Shown in pieces: positions 1 to 9,556 of a DNA stretch of 64,000 nt. The notes beneath the pieces were generated by a model that saw nothing but the letters and a program-made list of their open reading frames with translations, was not told the origin of the DNA and did not search any database. The position numbers were made by a program, and so were the translations under genes. This stretch comes from Clostridiales bacterium (GTDB lineage: Bacteria > Bacillota > Clostridia > Oscillospirales > Acutalibacteraceae): NCBI GenBank assembly GCA_018364155.1, contig JAGZMM010000003.1, positions 62,001 to 126,000 of the forward strand. The letters run 5' to 3'. Within the stretch, counting starts at the first letter, position 1. Each line of letters starts with the position of its first letter.

Positions 1-476
1 TAGCACTTAAACCGCTTGACCCGACTCCGTTGCTTTGCGCCCACACCGACCATGACGGCACAGGCGACCGTCAACGGAAAGAAGCAGGCGGTCAAAATCG
101 GAAAGACCGGGATGCTGGAAAGCGCAGCGGTCAAAATAGCGAGCACCAGCGTGGCGATGGCGAAGGGAATGCCGAACACCAGCCCAAATACCAAAAACAG
201 AATCCCCGATACCGACCCCGCCGGCATTTTGCTCCGCTGTACCACGGGAGCGGAATAGGAATAAGCCGGTTGGGTGGATTTCTGGTAGGCCGGCCGGCTT
301 TTGCTGCTATGATATCCGCCCTTTTTGGGGGCGGCCGCCTCTTTTACCGTTTGCTTAGCGGTATTCACCGCGTCTTTGACGGTATGCTTCAACTCGGAAA
401 ATTCGTTGGAATGAATGGCATCCTTCACCGCTTTTCCGATGTCGCGACCGATGTCGGAAAAATTCCGGTTTTCCAT
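1..476 (-). CDS. XpaC-like membrane protein, 3' end outside window
   Basis: Partial gene; the first 158 residues are visible and the frame is still open at base 1. The protein begins with an amphipathic segment (residues 1-48), then a K/S/Y/P-rich linker (50-85) and two hydrophobic segments at about 89-116 and 124-146. This layout matches the start of clostridial proteins annotated as 5-bromo-4-chloroindolyl phosphate hydrolysis (XpaC) family, whose real role is unclear. ATG at 476 is chosen over ATG at 482 because GGGAGG lies 7 bases before it. A promoter (506-534) precedes it. The family call rests on recalled N-terminal pattern, so it is moderate. Confidence 0.55.
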   Translation of the reverse strand, partial: MENRNFSDIGRDIGKAVKDAIHSNEFSELKHTVKDAVNTAKQTVKEAAAPKKGGYHSSKSRPAYQKSTQPAYSYSAPVVQRSKMPAGSVSGILFLVFGLVFGIPFAIATLVLAILTAALSSIPVFPILTACFFPLTVACAVMVGVGAKQRSRVKRFKC

Positions 477-505
477 TCGCATACCTCCCTTGCCGTATTT
501 GTTTC

Positions 506-534
506 ATTATATCGCATCCACCGGGAAAGTACAA
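506..534 (-). promoter_or_regulatory. Promoter of the XpaC-like gene
   Basis: On the minus strand, TTGTAC (534-529) is followed after 17 bases by TATAAT (511-506), a near-consensus vegetative promoter 30 bases before the start codon. Confidence 0.7.
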
Positions 535-670
535 CCTCAAAATCTCCCCAGACGCCGCGGCAGTTGCGCGGTTCTTCGTGTTTTTTCCGGCCTTCTTTGG
601 ATATTTCTCCTGGTTGCGGCGCACACTTTTGTTAGACGCGTATGTTTGCGCAAAAGAAGGAGGCAACCTC

Positions 671-1615
671 ATGAATCTACGGAAATGCGCCATCATCGGC
701 TGCGGCTATGTGGGGGCGACCACCGCCTTCGCTCTCATCCAAAGCGGCCTTTTCTCCGAGCTAGTCCTCATTGACCAGAACCGTAAAAAAGCATTGGGCG
801 AGGCGATGGACCTGAGCCATTCGGTCCCTTTCGTGAAACCTGTGGAGGTAGTGGCCGGGGATTACCCCGACCTTGCAGACTGCTCCTTGGTCATCATCAC
901 CGCCGGCGCAGGGCAGGCGCCTGGGGAGACCCGGCTGGACCTGGTGCACAAAAACGTAAAAATCTTTCAGTCCATTATTCCCCAGATTACCCGCTATAAT
1001 CAGGAATGTATCCTTCTGGTGGTATCAAACCCGGTGGACATTCTTACCTATGTGACTCTCAAGCTGTCCGGCTTTCCAGCCAAGCGCGTGATTGGTTCGG
1101 GCACAGTCCTTGACACGGCGCGGCTAAAATTCCTGCTGGGCGCCCATTTTGAAGTAGATCCGCGCAACGTTCACGCCTTTATGATCGGCGAGCATGGGGA
1201 CACCGAGCTTCCTGTTTACAGCTCGGCCAACGTGTCCGGCATCGATTTTGACCATTTCTGTCAAAGCTGCCAGCGTCACTGCGACCAGGAGGTTCTGCGC
1301 ACCATCTACGAGGAGGTCAAAAACAGCGCCTATGAAGTAATCGAAAACAAGGGCGCCACCTATTATGCCATTGCGCTGGCAGTGCTACGCATTGTGGAAG
1401 CGCTCATGCGCGACGAGCATTCGGTGCTGACGGTGTCGGTGCTGCCTGAGGGGCACTATGAGCTAAACGAGCTGTGCATCGGCCTGCCCGCCATCGTAGG
1501 CCAGGGCGGCATTGAAAAAGTGCTGGACGTGCCGCTGGATACGGACGAATGGGACCGGCTGCAAAAAAGCGCGGCCCAGATGAAAAAGGTGATCGGAGAA
1601 ATCCACTGGGAATAG
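671..1615 (+). CDS. ldh: L-lactate dehydrogenase
   Basis: NAD-dependent enzyme reducing pyruvate to L-lactate in the cytoplasm, regenerating NAD+ during fermentation. The 314-residue length is normal. Visible: Rossmann motif GCGYVGA near residue 10, Asp35 for the NAD ribose, GQAPGETR with Gln82 at the specificity position (Gln marks LDH, Arg marks malate dehydrogenase) and Arg88, DTAR at 148-151, and GEHGD with catalytic His175. ATG 671 is chosen because AGGAGG lies 7 bases upstream; an in-frame ATG at 578 would add a non-homologous tail. Monocistronic: the hairpin at 1685-1716 follows and the next gene is convergent. Confidence 0.96.
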   Translation: MNLRKCAIIGCGYVGATTAFALIQSGLFSELVLIDQNRKKALGEAMDLSHSVPFVKPVEVVAGDYPDLADCSLVIITAGAGQAPGETRLDLVHKNVKIFQSIIPQITRYNQECILLVVSNPVDILTYVTLKLSGFPAKRVIGSGTVLDTARLKFLLGAHFEVDPRNVHAFMIGEHGDTELPVYSSANVSGIDFDHFCQSCQRHCDQEVLRTIYEEVKNSAYEVIENKGATYYAIALAVLRIVEALMRDEHSVLTVSVLPEGHYELNELCIGLPAIVGQGGIEKVLDVPLDTDEWDRLQKSAAQMKKVIGEIHWE

Positions 1616-1684
1616 CGAAGCCTGTGCTCGCCTGCGCTGGGATGAATCCGTTGGCCCTAGCGCAGGGATGTTTTGGCATATAGG

Positions 1685-1717
1685 AAAGGGCGAACTGCTT
1701 TCGCAGTTCGCCCTTTT
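1685..1717. terminator. Terminator between ldh and the transglutaminase operon
   Basis: A 14-bp perfect stem (AAAGGGCGAACTGC at 1685-1698 with its complement at 1703-1716) closes a TTTC loop. With A- and T-rich flanks it can serve both convergent genes. Confidence 0.85.
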
Positions 1718-1788
1718 GTCTTTTGCAGCGGCTTTTCTTTTTCCTGCTGCCATTTCCCCTTGGCATCGGCCAAAACCGCGCCTTCCGG

Positions 1789-4212
1789 TTACAGGCAGCG
1801 CCCATACCGCATCCACAGCCTCCAAAGCCAGTTTTTCTCTTCGTAAAGCTGCTTTCGCACGGCAAACACCAAGCGGGACACTTCCTTTCTCTCTTCCTTC
1901 TTCACCGGCTGCCCGCTGAACCGCGCCTTGAGCACCAACTCCATGCAGCGCTCGCACTCATCCTGGGACAGGAAAGGGAAACGGCTTTGCAAAAGCGCGG
2001 GCTCATAGCAAACCATAGACGCGGTTTTACAGCCTGCAAAGGAAAGAAGCTTACATAAATACTGGTAAAGAGCAAGTACATTCCGGTTTTCGTCCCGGGT
2101 GCAAAAAGAATTCCGCCTTCGTTTTTGCACAATGGCCTGCCGCGCCACGATCACCAGCAGCAAGAGCATCAGGGTCAAAACTGCGGTGAAAATGACCAGC
2201 ATCACCGTCGCAGGGCCGCCTGGACCCTCTGTACCGCCTTGTGCCGGACGGGAAGAAGAAGCGCTGGAAACAGACGATTGGCTGCTGGAAGGCGCGGAAG
2301 GCTCTTCCTCCACAAAGGAGGAATCCGGCTCGTTTACGGGCGCGCTAGCGCCGTAGCCGGGGGTGAACTCCACCGGAATCCATCCAAGTGCAGCGTCGTA
2401 CACTTCTACCCAAGCGTGGCGTTTGGAGTCGTCGATATCCAATGTGTAATAAGTTCTCACGCCTGTACTGTCCGTAATCCAGGTACCTTCCTCGGTCAGC
2501 CGGCTGGCGAAAACCTCCTTGTCCGTTGTGGGCGCGTTCTGAAACTCGTCCGGCCCGACCAGATATCCTTCCACGTACCGCGCCGGTACGCCCAATGACT
2601 GCAAAAGCAAAGTCCCTGCGGTGGCATAGTGAACGCAGTAGCCTTTCTTGTTCTCCAAAAGGAAATACTCTGTAAAGTCCATATCGTCGGGCGGTCGGCC
2701 AGGCGAGGTGGAATAAGAGGTGTTTTCCGAAAAATAGCGCTGCAGACGGGTGATGATTTCCTCTGTGCTCGTGCTGCCGGAACAAATTTGCCCTGCCAAC
2801 TGATTGAGCCATCCCATATCCTCCGGAACCTGGGTGTAAACGTCTCCTACGAATTCTTGATAGTCCCAGTAATAGGGATGACGCTCGAAAATGGAAGGAC
2901 GGTTGATCCGGGCCAAATAGGCGCTACCCTCATCTATATTGTGGCCATAATAAACGCTGTAGGTATTGCCTGTTGTAAGCAGCGGCGCATACCGGTCGTA
3001 TTCCAGCAGGGTTTCCCTGCTTTCCATAGCAAAATAGGGCACAAAGGCGTATTTCGTACCTGCCCGGACCGACGTGATCTGAATAGGGGCAATCTCCATC
3101 CCTCCATACTGGCTGTAGTAAGCGTTGAGCAGCTCATACGCGTTGACGCCGCTTTGCTCCCCTTTTCGAAACAGGGGAAAGCTGTCATAGACGGAATCGG
3201 GAAGCTGCTCCCAATTGGTCCCGGTGTACACACTGCCGGTATACCCTTTGAAATAGAGGGTGCTCTGGGTATACGGCATGTCAATGAGCAGATCGGTCTG
3301 ATAATCGTATTCCAGGTTTCCCGCGGCCCAGAGGTTTCCTTCTCCGATCTTGGTCTTCGGCAGGTTTAAGAAGGAAAGCCAGTCAAAGTCCCGGTAGTTT
3401 ACCCGCAGGGTTTCAAACGCCTGCGGGCGCTGGTAATCCATCAGGCTGAGCGCCGCCTGGCTGCCGACCAGGCACACCGTCATCACCAGGCAGAGTACCA
3501 AGCTGACCGGCGCTGCCAGCTGCCGGCTGTAGGGGGCACTCACTCGTTTTCTCCGCCCGTTTCCCCGGAACCGGCCCACCGCCAGCGCTGCCGCCAGCTG
3601 GGACAAAAGGCAGCACAGCAAAAACAGCAGCGCCCATAGATCCGGAGACTGCCCATAAAAAAGACCGGCCTCCAAAAACGGAAAAGTTACCAGCACCGCA
3701 GGCAAAAACAGCGAACGGCGCACAACGCAGTACCCCAGGGTCATGCACAAAAAGAGCACCACCACAGCCCACAGCAGCGTCAAAGACGGGTAAGACTCTA
3801 CAAGCCGAAAGGGCTGCGGCAGATTTGGAATGTTGGCGTTTCTCAGCGTAATCAGCACCGAATTCCACACGTTGGCAGCCATGCCCACCAACGTATCCTT
3901 ACACAGGGCTAAAATCGCCAAAAGCAGCCCGAAAGAGACCGGAAAGACCCACGCACCCACTCTCTTTAATCGGTAGAGCAGGGTATATCCCACCGATCCG
4001 ATGGCGATGCAGAAGAGGACCGCCATATTGTCACAAGGCAGGTCATAGGCCGTGATGAAACTAAAGAGGGCGCCGCTGACACCGGCGAACAGCAGCAGCG
4101 CCGGCATCACCACCGTCATCCAGGCGGAAGGCTGCTTGGTAAAGGCCTTGGCGGTTACGGAAGGGGAAAAGGAAATACCGGCTGCCGGTTTCTTTTTTGA
4201 TTTTTCTTTCAT
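1789..4212 (-). CDS. TgpA-type membrane transglutaminase-like protein
   Basis: Large membrane protein (807 aa). The N-terminal third is a run of hydrophobic helices (DUF3488/TgpA N-type), the middle is extracytoplasmic with a transglutaminase-like core: Cys in KKGYCVHYATAGTLL, His in HAWVEVYD and Asp-region GWIPVEFTPG, the Cys-His-Asp triad order. After a Ser/Pro-rich linker comes one more helix and a cytoplasmic tail resembling DUF4129. The substrate is unknown. Last gene of the MoxR-DUF58-TgpA operon. ATG 4212 is preferred over GTG 4221 because AGGTGA, overlapping the DUF58 stop, is 5 bases before it. No triad residue is missing. Confidence 0.85.
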   Translation of the reverse strand: MKEKSKKKPAAGISFSPSVTAKAFTKQPSAWMTVVMPALLLFAGVSGALFSFITAYDLPCDNMAVLFCIAIGSVGYTLLYRLKRVGAWVFPVSFGLLLAILALCKDTLVGMAANVWNSVLITLRNANIPNLPQPFRLVESYPSLTLLWAVVVLFLCMTLGYCVVRRSLFLPAVLVTFPFLEAGLFYGQSPDLWALLFLLCCLLSQLAAALAVGRFRGNGRRKRVSAPYSRQLAAPVSLVLCLVMTVCLVGSQAALSLMDYQRPQAFETLRVNYRDFDWLSFLNLPKTKIGEGNLWAAGNLEYDYQTDLLIDMPYTQSTLYFKGYTGSVYTGTNWEQLPDSVYDSFPLFRKGEQSGVNAYELLNAYYSQYGGMEIAPIQITSVRAGTKYAFVPYFAMESRETLLEYDRYAPLLTTGNTYSVYYGHNIDEGSAYLARINRPSIFERHPYYWDYQEFVGDVYTQVPEDMGWLNQLAGQICSGSTSTEEIITRLQRYFSENTSYSTSPGRPPDDMDFTEYFLLENKKGYCVHYATAGTLLLQSLGVPARYVEGYLVGPDEFQNAPTTDKEVFASRLTEEGTWITDSTGVRTYYTLDIDDSKRHAWVEVYDAALGWIPVEFTPGYGASAPVNEPDSSFVEEEPSAPSSSQSSVSSASSSRPAQGGTEGPGGPATVMLVIFTAVLTLMLLLLVIVARQAIVQKRRRNSFCTRDENRNVLALYQYLCKLLSFAGCKTASMVCYEPALLQSRFPFLSQDECERCMELVLKARFSGQPVKKEERKEVSRLVFAVRKQLYEEKNWLWRLWMRYGRCL

Positions 4213-4221
4213 TGCCGTCAC

Positions 4222-5388
4222 CTACCATTCCACGCCGGCAAGGCTCTCGGGCACATTGTCCGCCGTCACCGGGATTCTTCGAAAATCCGGCTCTAAAACC
4301 GTCGGGAGTCCTTCTTTGCGGGTCACCTCAAACAACGTAACCGGTTGCGCCTGCCCGTGTAGAAGCTCCTGCCGGGCGGCGTTTTCCCGGCTGGTGAGAT
4401 AAATCAGCCGCCCCTGCAAGAACGGTTCGCAGTGGGCAAGGGACAAAAACGGCGAACCATTGCGAACAAAGGGAATTTCGCTTTGCAGAAGCTCGCTCAT
4501 CATATAATCACGCTCTTCGTCGTTTGCCACATCGAAGCACACGTCCTGCTCCTCTTTTTGCCGGTACCAGCAGACACGATGAGGAATCTGCCGGCCGACT
4601 AGGTCGGTGGAAAGGGTGTTTGTAAGCTCCAAGAGCCCGTCCAGAAGGACGGCATCTTCCTCCAAGCTCAGCTCCACCACAAGGGTCACGGCGTTTGCTA
4701 TGGGGAGACTGAATTCCTTGACCATAAAGTTCCCCATTTTGCTGCTGAGCTTCCAGTGTATCCGCTGCTGCCGGTCCCCCTCCTGGTACTCGCGTACGCC
4801 GAACAGTTCGGAAGGGTCATCCCCCTTGCGCTCGGTGGAGTACCGCTGCACGTCGGTGCTGGTCTGTATGCTCAAGAGGGGCTGGGCGCTGATTTCTTCC
4901 GCCGGCGGCCAGAGAAGGAAGGAGACCGGCGGCAGAGGTTTCAAATTGCTGTGAAAAAGCCAGAACCAATCGTATACCTTTATGCGGGTGGCGGACATCT
5001 GAAAGCTTCCATAATGCGCAGAGGAGACGGTTCCCTGCACCAGCCTGCGGCCCCTGGCTGGCACGGAAAAGCGGACGATCTGGCTTTCCTGGCCGTCTAC
5101 CATCCGGTTTTTGCACAAAAGGGTGATCTGGCAGGCGGTAATGGGCAGAAAGGAACGGTTTCGCGCAGAAATCTGATAGCGCACCTCCCGCTTGGTCCGC
5201 TCGTCGGTAAACACGGTGGACAAGGTAATCGTCAGGCCCCTGCGCATCCAAAGGACCGCTACCTTCAAAAAGACCGGCAGCACCAGAAAAGCCAGGAAAA
5301 GCACCACCGCAATCGGGCCCCGAAAGGCGATGACAAAAACGCCCAGCCCAATCAGCGCCGCCAAATACAGCAGCTTAACGCGTACCAT
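4222..5388 (-). CDS. DUF58 domain protein
   Basis: 388-residue protein with two N-terminal membrane helices (about residues 5-45), a beta-rich middle and the DUF58 core with YQEGDRQQRIHWKLSSK, a hallmark of this vWA-related family. DUF58 proteins are encoded next to MoxR ATPases and are thought to work with them as chaperone-like complexes; no enzyme activity is established. ATG 5388 is chosen: it overlaps the end of the moxR gene by 14 bases and has AAGGAA about 9 bases upstream. An ATG at 5415 would extend further into moxR without an RBS. Confidence 0.85.
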   Translation of the reverse strand: MVRVKLLYLAALIGLGVFVIAFRGPIAVVLFLAFLVLPVFLKVAVLWMRRGLTITLSTVFTDERTKREVRYQISARNRSFLPITACQITLLCKNRMVDGQESQIVRFSVPARGRRLVQGTVSSAHYGSFQMSATRIKVYDWFWLFHSNLKPLPPVSFLLWPPAEEISAQPLLSIQTSTDVQRYSTERKGDDPSELFGVREYQEGDRQQRIHWKLSSKMGNFMVKEFSLPIANAVTLVVELSLEEDAVLLDGLLELTNTLSTDLVGRQIPHRVCWYRQKEEQDVCFDVANDEERDYMMSELLQSEIPFVRNGSPFLSLAHCEPFLQGRLIYLTSRENAARQELLHGQAQPVTLFEVTRKEGLPTVLEPDFRRIPVTADNVPESLAGVEW

Positions 5389-6370
5389 AAACCCGGTTCC
5401 TTTCCCCCAACACAAAGGGCATGGCGGTTTCGTTTAACAGCTCCTCAAGCAGGGAAGACGCCGTATGAGTGGTCTTGGCCTTGGTGCTGAGCACCAGACG
5501 ATGGGCGCAGGTACTCAAAAACACGTATTTCACATCGTTGGGGGTGACATAAAGCCGGTCCTGTAAAAAGGCGCAGGCCTTGGCCATGCGCATCATGGCC
5601 AGGGAGCCGCGGGGACTGATGCCCAGCTTAATGAGCGGGTGGCGGCGGGTTGCCGTCACCAAATTGATGATATATTCATACACCGAATGCTCCATGTGAA
5701 TCTGCTCGATGGCGCTTTGCATCTGCAAAATCGTATCCGCCTGTACGATTTGCCGCACCGAGGACAGGGGATTGCCGGTCTGCCTGCCTTTGAGAATGTC
5801 AATCTCGCTTTTGGGATCCGGGTAGCCCATGCTCAGGCAGACCATAAAACGGTCGAGCTGAGAATCGGGCAGCGGCTGAGTGCCCACCGAACCGATGGGG
5901 TTTTGCGTGGCGATGACGATATAGGGCCGTGGCAGCTCATGGGCAACGCCGTCCACCGTCACCCGCCGCTCCTCCATCAGCTCGAGCAATGCCGACTGGG
6001 TTTTCGTGGAGGTGCGGTTGATTTCATCCGCCAAAAAGAGGTTGCAGAAGGCGGCTCCCTGCTTAAACTCAAAGGACTGGGTGAGCTTATTGTACATGGT
6101 AAAGCCCACCACGTCGCTTGGCATCACATCGGGCGTAAACTGGAGCCGTTTGCAGGCAAGGTCCATCGCCCTGGAAAAGGCCAGGGCTAGAGTGGTTTTT
6201 CCCACGCCGGGCACGTCCTCAATCAATATATGGCCGCCCGCCAGAATCGCCATGAGCATCTTGACGATGACTTCATCCTTATCCATAATCACCTTGCGTA
6301 CTTCTTCGATAATCTGACGCGCATAATCGTATGTCTCGCGAAACATGGTTTCCGTCACTTGTGTTTCCAT
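5375..6370 (-). CDS. MoxR-family AAA+ ATPase
   Basis: 331-residue AAA+ ATPase of the MoxR family. Walker A is EDVPGVGKTT, Walker B is FLADEINR, sensor 1 is ATQNP, and PRGSLAMMRMAKACAF is the C-terminal lid signature. MoxR proteins act in the cytoplasm as ATP-driven chaperones for the assembly of partner proteins, usually the co-encoded vWA/DUF58 protein. First gene of the three-gene minus-strand operon. Start is ambiguous: ATG 6370 follows a weak GGGAAG, ATG 6385 in the same frame has no RBS. A promoter at 6420-6448 lies 50 bases upstream. Confidence 0.9.
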   Translation of the reverse strand: METQVTETMFRETYDYARQIIEEVRKVIMDKDEVIVKMLMAILAGGHILIEDVPGVGKTTLALAFSRAMDLACKRLQFTPDVMPSDVVGFTMYNKLTQSFEFKQGAAFCNLFLADEINRTSTKTQSALLELMEERRVTVDGVAHELPRPYIVIATQNPIGSVGTQPLPDSQLDRFMVCLSMGYPDPKSEIDILKGRQTGNPLSSVRQIVQADTILQMQSAIEQIHMEHSVYEYIINLVTATRRHPLIKLGISPRGSLAMMRMAKACAFLQDRLYVTPNDVKYVFLSTCAHRLVLSTKAKTTHTASSLLEELLNETAMPFVLGERNRVYGTR

Positions 6371-6419
6371 TGTATCACTTCCCATTTCTAGTGAATTCTA
6401 GTGTATTTTGACTGCATTT

Positions 6420-6448
6420 ATCATAGCACGGCAATCTTGTATTTACAA
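6420..6448 (-). promoter_or_regulatory. Promoter of the moxR operon
   Basis: Minus strand TTGTAA (6448-6443), 17-base spacer, TATGAT (6425-6420), about 50 bases before the MoxR start. Confidence 0.65.
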
Positions 6449-6638
6449 TCAAAAAATCCGATTTCTTCCGGCGAAAACTTATAGAAGATTTCCAATTGCA
6501 TCCCCCTTTTTCTGCATTTTCCCTGTTTTTGCAGCCACAATGGTCTTTGAGCTCTGGTTCTTTTTCAGGATAGCATTTAGAGTGGACTTTCAGTCAAGAA
6601 ACAATTTATGAACTTTTTGTTTCTTTTTGTCAAAGAAA

Positions 6639-6666
6639 AAAGCCGGGGCAGACGCCCCGGCTTTTT
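6639..6666 (-). terminator. Terminator after the alcohol dehydrogenase gene
   Basis: AAAGCCGGGGC (6639-6649), loop AGAC, and the complement (6654-6664). On the minus strand it ends in a run of T, placing it just after the dehydrogenase stop codon. Confidence 0.85.
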
Positions 6667-6672
6667 CCCATT

Positions 6673-7806
6673 CTATTCTCCATAATACGCCGTTTTGAGA
6701 AGGGTTTTCATTTCCTCCTTGTTCACTTGGATGGGATTGACGCGAGTGGAGCCGCCCAGAGAGTTCTCCGCCAGCCATTCAAAGTCCTTCAAAAAGGTTT
6801 CTTCTGCAATCCCTGTCTGTGCCAGGGTCTGCACAATTCCGATGCGTTCCTTCAGCCGTTTGACCTGGCCGGTCACCTCCCCTGCTCCGGTCACGGCCGC
6901 TAAGAAATCCAGGCGCTGTTTAACCCGCTCATTGCGGCAATTGAACGCTAGGACATAAGGGAGCAATACGGCGTTTAAAAGCCCGTGGCCCAGGTTATAG
7001 CGGCCGCCGAAGGCGTGGGCGATGCCGTGGACCATGCCAAGCCCGGCGTTGGAAAAGGCCATGCCCGCCATGCACTGGTAGTTATGTACCTTTTGACGGC
7101 TGTCCAAATCCCCTTGCTCGCAGGAAACCGGCAGATACCGCAGCAACCCCGCAGCCGCGCCCATACTCAGCGTATCGGTAAACTCGTCCCCCAAAGGACT
7201 TATGGCACATTCCAAAGCATGAGTCAGCGCGTCCATCCCTGTCTGAGCCGCTACGTCGGCGGGCATGGTCATAGGAAGGTTTCCGTCGAGAATGGCCAGA
7301 TCCGGGCGCAGGCTCTGGGCTTTTACGCCCCGTTTGATGCCCTGCCCGGGAAAGGTGAGAACCGACACATGGGTAACCTCGGTGGCGGTACCGGAAGTGG
7401 AGGGAATCGCCACAAACATGGTCTTTTCCCGGCGGGAGGGCAAAGACACATCTGCCAGTTCCTCCGCTTTCAGGTGAGGGAATTCATAGAGCAGGGTCAT
7501 GGCCTTGGCCGCGTCGATGGCAGAGCCGCCGCCCACCGCTACCACCAGGTCGGGCGCAAAGTTCGAAAAGGCGGCGGCTCCTTTTGTTGCATCCTGGGTG
7601 GTGGGGTTCTTTTGAATGCCGCTTATCACCATGACTTTTCCGTTTGCCGGGGCCAGCAGCTCTTTCACCTGGTCGATCACCCCGGTTTCAAACATACTGC
7701 GTCCCCCGGTGACGATCATCGCCCGCTGGAAGGACAGGGTCTTCAAATAAGACAGGGAACCGGGGCCGGCTACCACCGTATCCCCATGAAAGCGAAATGA
7801 TTTCAT
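6673..7806 (-). CDS. Iron-containing alcohol dehydrogenase
   Basis: Group III (Fe-ADH) dehydrogenase of 377 residues that interconverts an alcohol and an aldehyde with NAD(P)H; butanol, ethanol or 1,3-propanediol are all possible substrates. Visible: GGGSAIDAAKAM nucleotide-binding motif, PSTSGTATEV, and metal ligands in MDALTHALE (Asp, His) and HGIAHAFGGRYNLGHG (two His). ATG 7806 is chosen since AAGGAG precedes it by 8 bases. The gene starts 17 bases after the stop of the glycosidase gene, so the two are probably co-transcribed; no functional link between them is obvious. Confidence 0.92.
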   Translation of the reverse strand: MKSFRFHGDTVVAGPGSLSYLKTLSFQRAMIVTGGRSMFETGVIDQVKELLAPANGKVMVISGIQKNPTTQDATKGAAAFSNFAPDLVVAVGGGSAIDAAKAMTLLYEFPHLKAEELADVSLPSRREKTMFVAIPSTSGTATEVTHVSVLTFPGQGIKRGVKAQSLRPDLAILDGNLPMTMPADVAAQTGMDALTHALECAISPLGDEFTDTLSMGAAAGLLRYLPVSCEQGDLDSRQKVHNYQCMAGMAFSNAGLGMVHGIAHAFGGRYNLGHGLLNAVLLPYVLAFNCRNERVKQRLDFLAAVTGAGEVTGQVKRLKERIGIVQTLAQTGIAEETFLKDFEWLAENSLGGSTRVNPIQVNKEEMKTLLKTAYYGE

Positions 7807-7823
7807 CGGTATGGCTCCTTTCG

Positions 7824-9203
7824 TTATCCCAGCAGCTCCAGCTGCATTTTCCATCGTAGCACCCGGCGCACCGACTGCTCCACCTGCTCTAAGGGAATTT
7901 TCCCCTCTTTTACCGCTTGCAACACCGCCGGAATCTGTACATCGAAATCGGTGGCAAGCAGCAGGTCGTTGCCTGCCTGGGCGGCCTGCACCGCCGCCTG
8001 CTCGTTTCCGGTATATTGTTTGATGGCGTCCATCATCAGATCGTCGGTCATTACCACGCCGTCAAACCTAAGTTCCCGGCGGAGGATATCATGCACCTTT
8101 GGGGAGAGGGAGGCAGGCAGGTCCGGGTCCATGCAGGCAACGACATTGTGACAGACCAAAACGCTGTCCGCTCCGGCGGCGATCCCCGCCTCGAAGGGCA
8201 GAAAATCCGCTGTTACAAAGGTTTCGTAGCTGCGTTCATCTTGGGCGATGCCGGTATGGGTGTCCACATTGTTGCCGTAGCCGGGAAAATGCTTGAGGGC
8301 ACTGCCCATCTCGCTTTCCTTCATGGCTGCAACCACTGTTTTGACATAGGTACTGGTCGCTGCCGCATCCTGGCCGAAGGAACGGGGATAGATAAAGTCG
8401 CCCGGGTCGGTGGACAGGTCACACACCGGCGCCAAATTTACGTTGAAGCCCAGGTTTTTTAAAAAAGCACTCTTTTCCCTGGCGTCCTGGGCGATTTTCT
8501 CCAGCCCACCCTGGGCAAACAGGTCCTGCGGGGAGGCGAAGCGCTCGCTGCGAAAGGCGGGAAACCGGCTGACTCGCGTGACCGTCCCGCCCTCTTCGTC
8601 CACGCCGATTAGCAGGGGAATCTGCGCCGCAGCCTGGTAACGCTCGATCTTTGCTTTCAAAGAAACAGGTGTTTCCCCTTCTACGTCGTTTGCAAACAGA
8701 ATATATCCCGCAGGATGAAATTGCTCGATGTCCGCGACCGCTGTATTCTCCCGGCAGCGGACAAAGAACATCTGCCCCACCTTTTCTTCCAGTGTCATTT
8801 CTTTGAGAATGGCGTCGATCCGGTCTTCTGTAGAAAGGAACGGTTCTGCAGCCAAATAGGCCTCGCTGATGTAACCGTGTTGATCCTTATAGATTACCCG
8901 TGTCCAGCCGTTTTGCGTCTCATAGGCCTTTACCGCCTCACCCAAAGGTACCACATCGCGGATGGTATACGTGGTCCCCGGTCCGGCCCGCAGGTTGACA
9001 TCCGCCGTGGCATATCGCAGCGTGAAGGTTTCTTCTGCGGAAACCGGCGCAACGGAAGAAAGAATAGCGCTTGCCGGCTGGGAGGCGGATTGAGACCGGG
9101 ATGCGCTCTCCACCTGCCCAGAAGAGGCGTTTTCTCCGCCCGAACAGGCGGACAACGCCAGCAGAATCGTCAAAATCAGGGCCAACAGCCGCGTCTGTTT
9201 CAT
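7824..9203 (-). CDS. nagZ: SH3b-GH3 beta-N-acetylhexosaminidase, lipoprotein
   Basis: Predicted exported lipoprotein (459 aa): a hydrophobic signal ends in lipobox LSAC at about residues 17-20, then a Ser/Gln-rich linker, a bacterial SH3 domain (about 50-110, with NLRAGPGT and GYISEAYL) and a family 3 glycoside hydrolase domain. The NagZ signature KHFPGYGNNVDTHTG and the nucleophile region VVMTDDLMMDAI are present. It likely removes GlcNAc from cell-wall fragments outside the membrane, with the SH3b domain binding wall material. Gram-positive NagZ enzymes are often extracytoplasmic, which fits. Promoter at 9388-9416 gives a leader of about 180 bases. Confidence 0.88.
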   Translation of the reverse strand: MKQTRLLALILTILLALSACSGGENASSGQVESASRSQSASQPASAILSSVAPVSAEETFTLRYATADVNLRAGPGTTYTIRDVVPLGEAVKAYETQNGWTRVIYKDQHGYISEAYLAAEPFLSTEDRIDAILKEMTLEEKVGQMFFVRCRENTAVADIEQFHPAGYILFANDVEGETPVSLKAKIERYQAAAQIPLLIGVDEEGGTVTRVSRFPAFRSERFASPQDLFAQGGLEKIAQDAREKSAFLKNLGFNVNLAPVCDLSTDPGDFIYPRSFGQDAAATSTYVKTVVAAMKESEMGSALKHFPGYGNNVDTHTGIAQDERSYETFVTADFLPFEAGIAAGADSVLVCHNVVACMDPDLPASLSPKVHDILRRELRFDGVVMTDDLMMDAIKQYTGNEQAAVQAAQAGNDLLLATDFDVQIPAVLQAVKEGKIPLEQVEQSVRRVLRWKMQLELLG

Positions 9204-9556
9204 GGTTCTCCTTCTCTCCGGCCGCTGCGACGGCTTTGCATGGCTACGCCAGGCTCACGGCATACATTTTGGTTCTTTATCGATTTGGCAATGCTCTATC
9301 TATCTTGCACCGGCAAAGCGCAATCATACGTTTTTTACGGCGCCCCGAACGGATGTCTTGAAAGAAGGCCGAGGTCCTTTTGGTTTTAGTGTATCGTTCC
9401 GACTACCCAATGTCAATCGGCGGCACGAGAGGAATGGTCGCAAATTGTTCTTTTTTCAGGTTTCTTCCCCTTAAACAAGCACGTTTTCTTCCTTTTTCGC
9501 ATAGAATGGAAAAACAAATATGCCCGCAATGAAGATCGCCGAGAGGAGACAAACCG
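9204..9556. other. Divergent intergenic region nagZ / catalase
   Basis: 353 bases with no credible gene. It holds the nagZ promoter and its long leader. For the catalase side I see only an imperfect TAGAAT-type -10 near 9500 and no convincing -35. I see no PerR-like operator. Confidence 0.5.
9388..9416 (-). promoter_or_regulatory. Promoter of the nagZ-type gene
   Basis: Minus strand TTGACA (9416-9411), 17-base spacer, TACACT (9393-9388). Confidence 0.7.
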
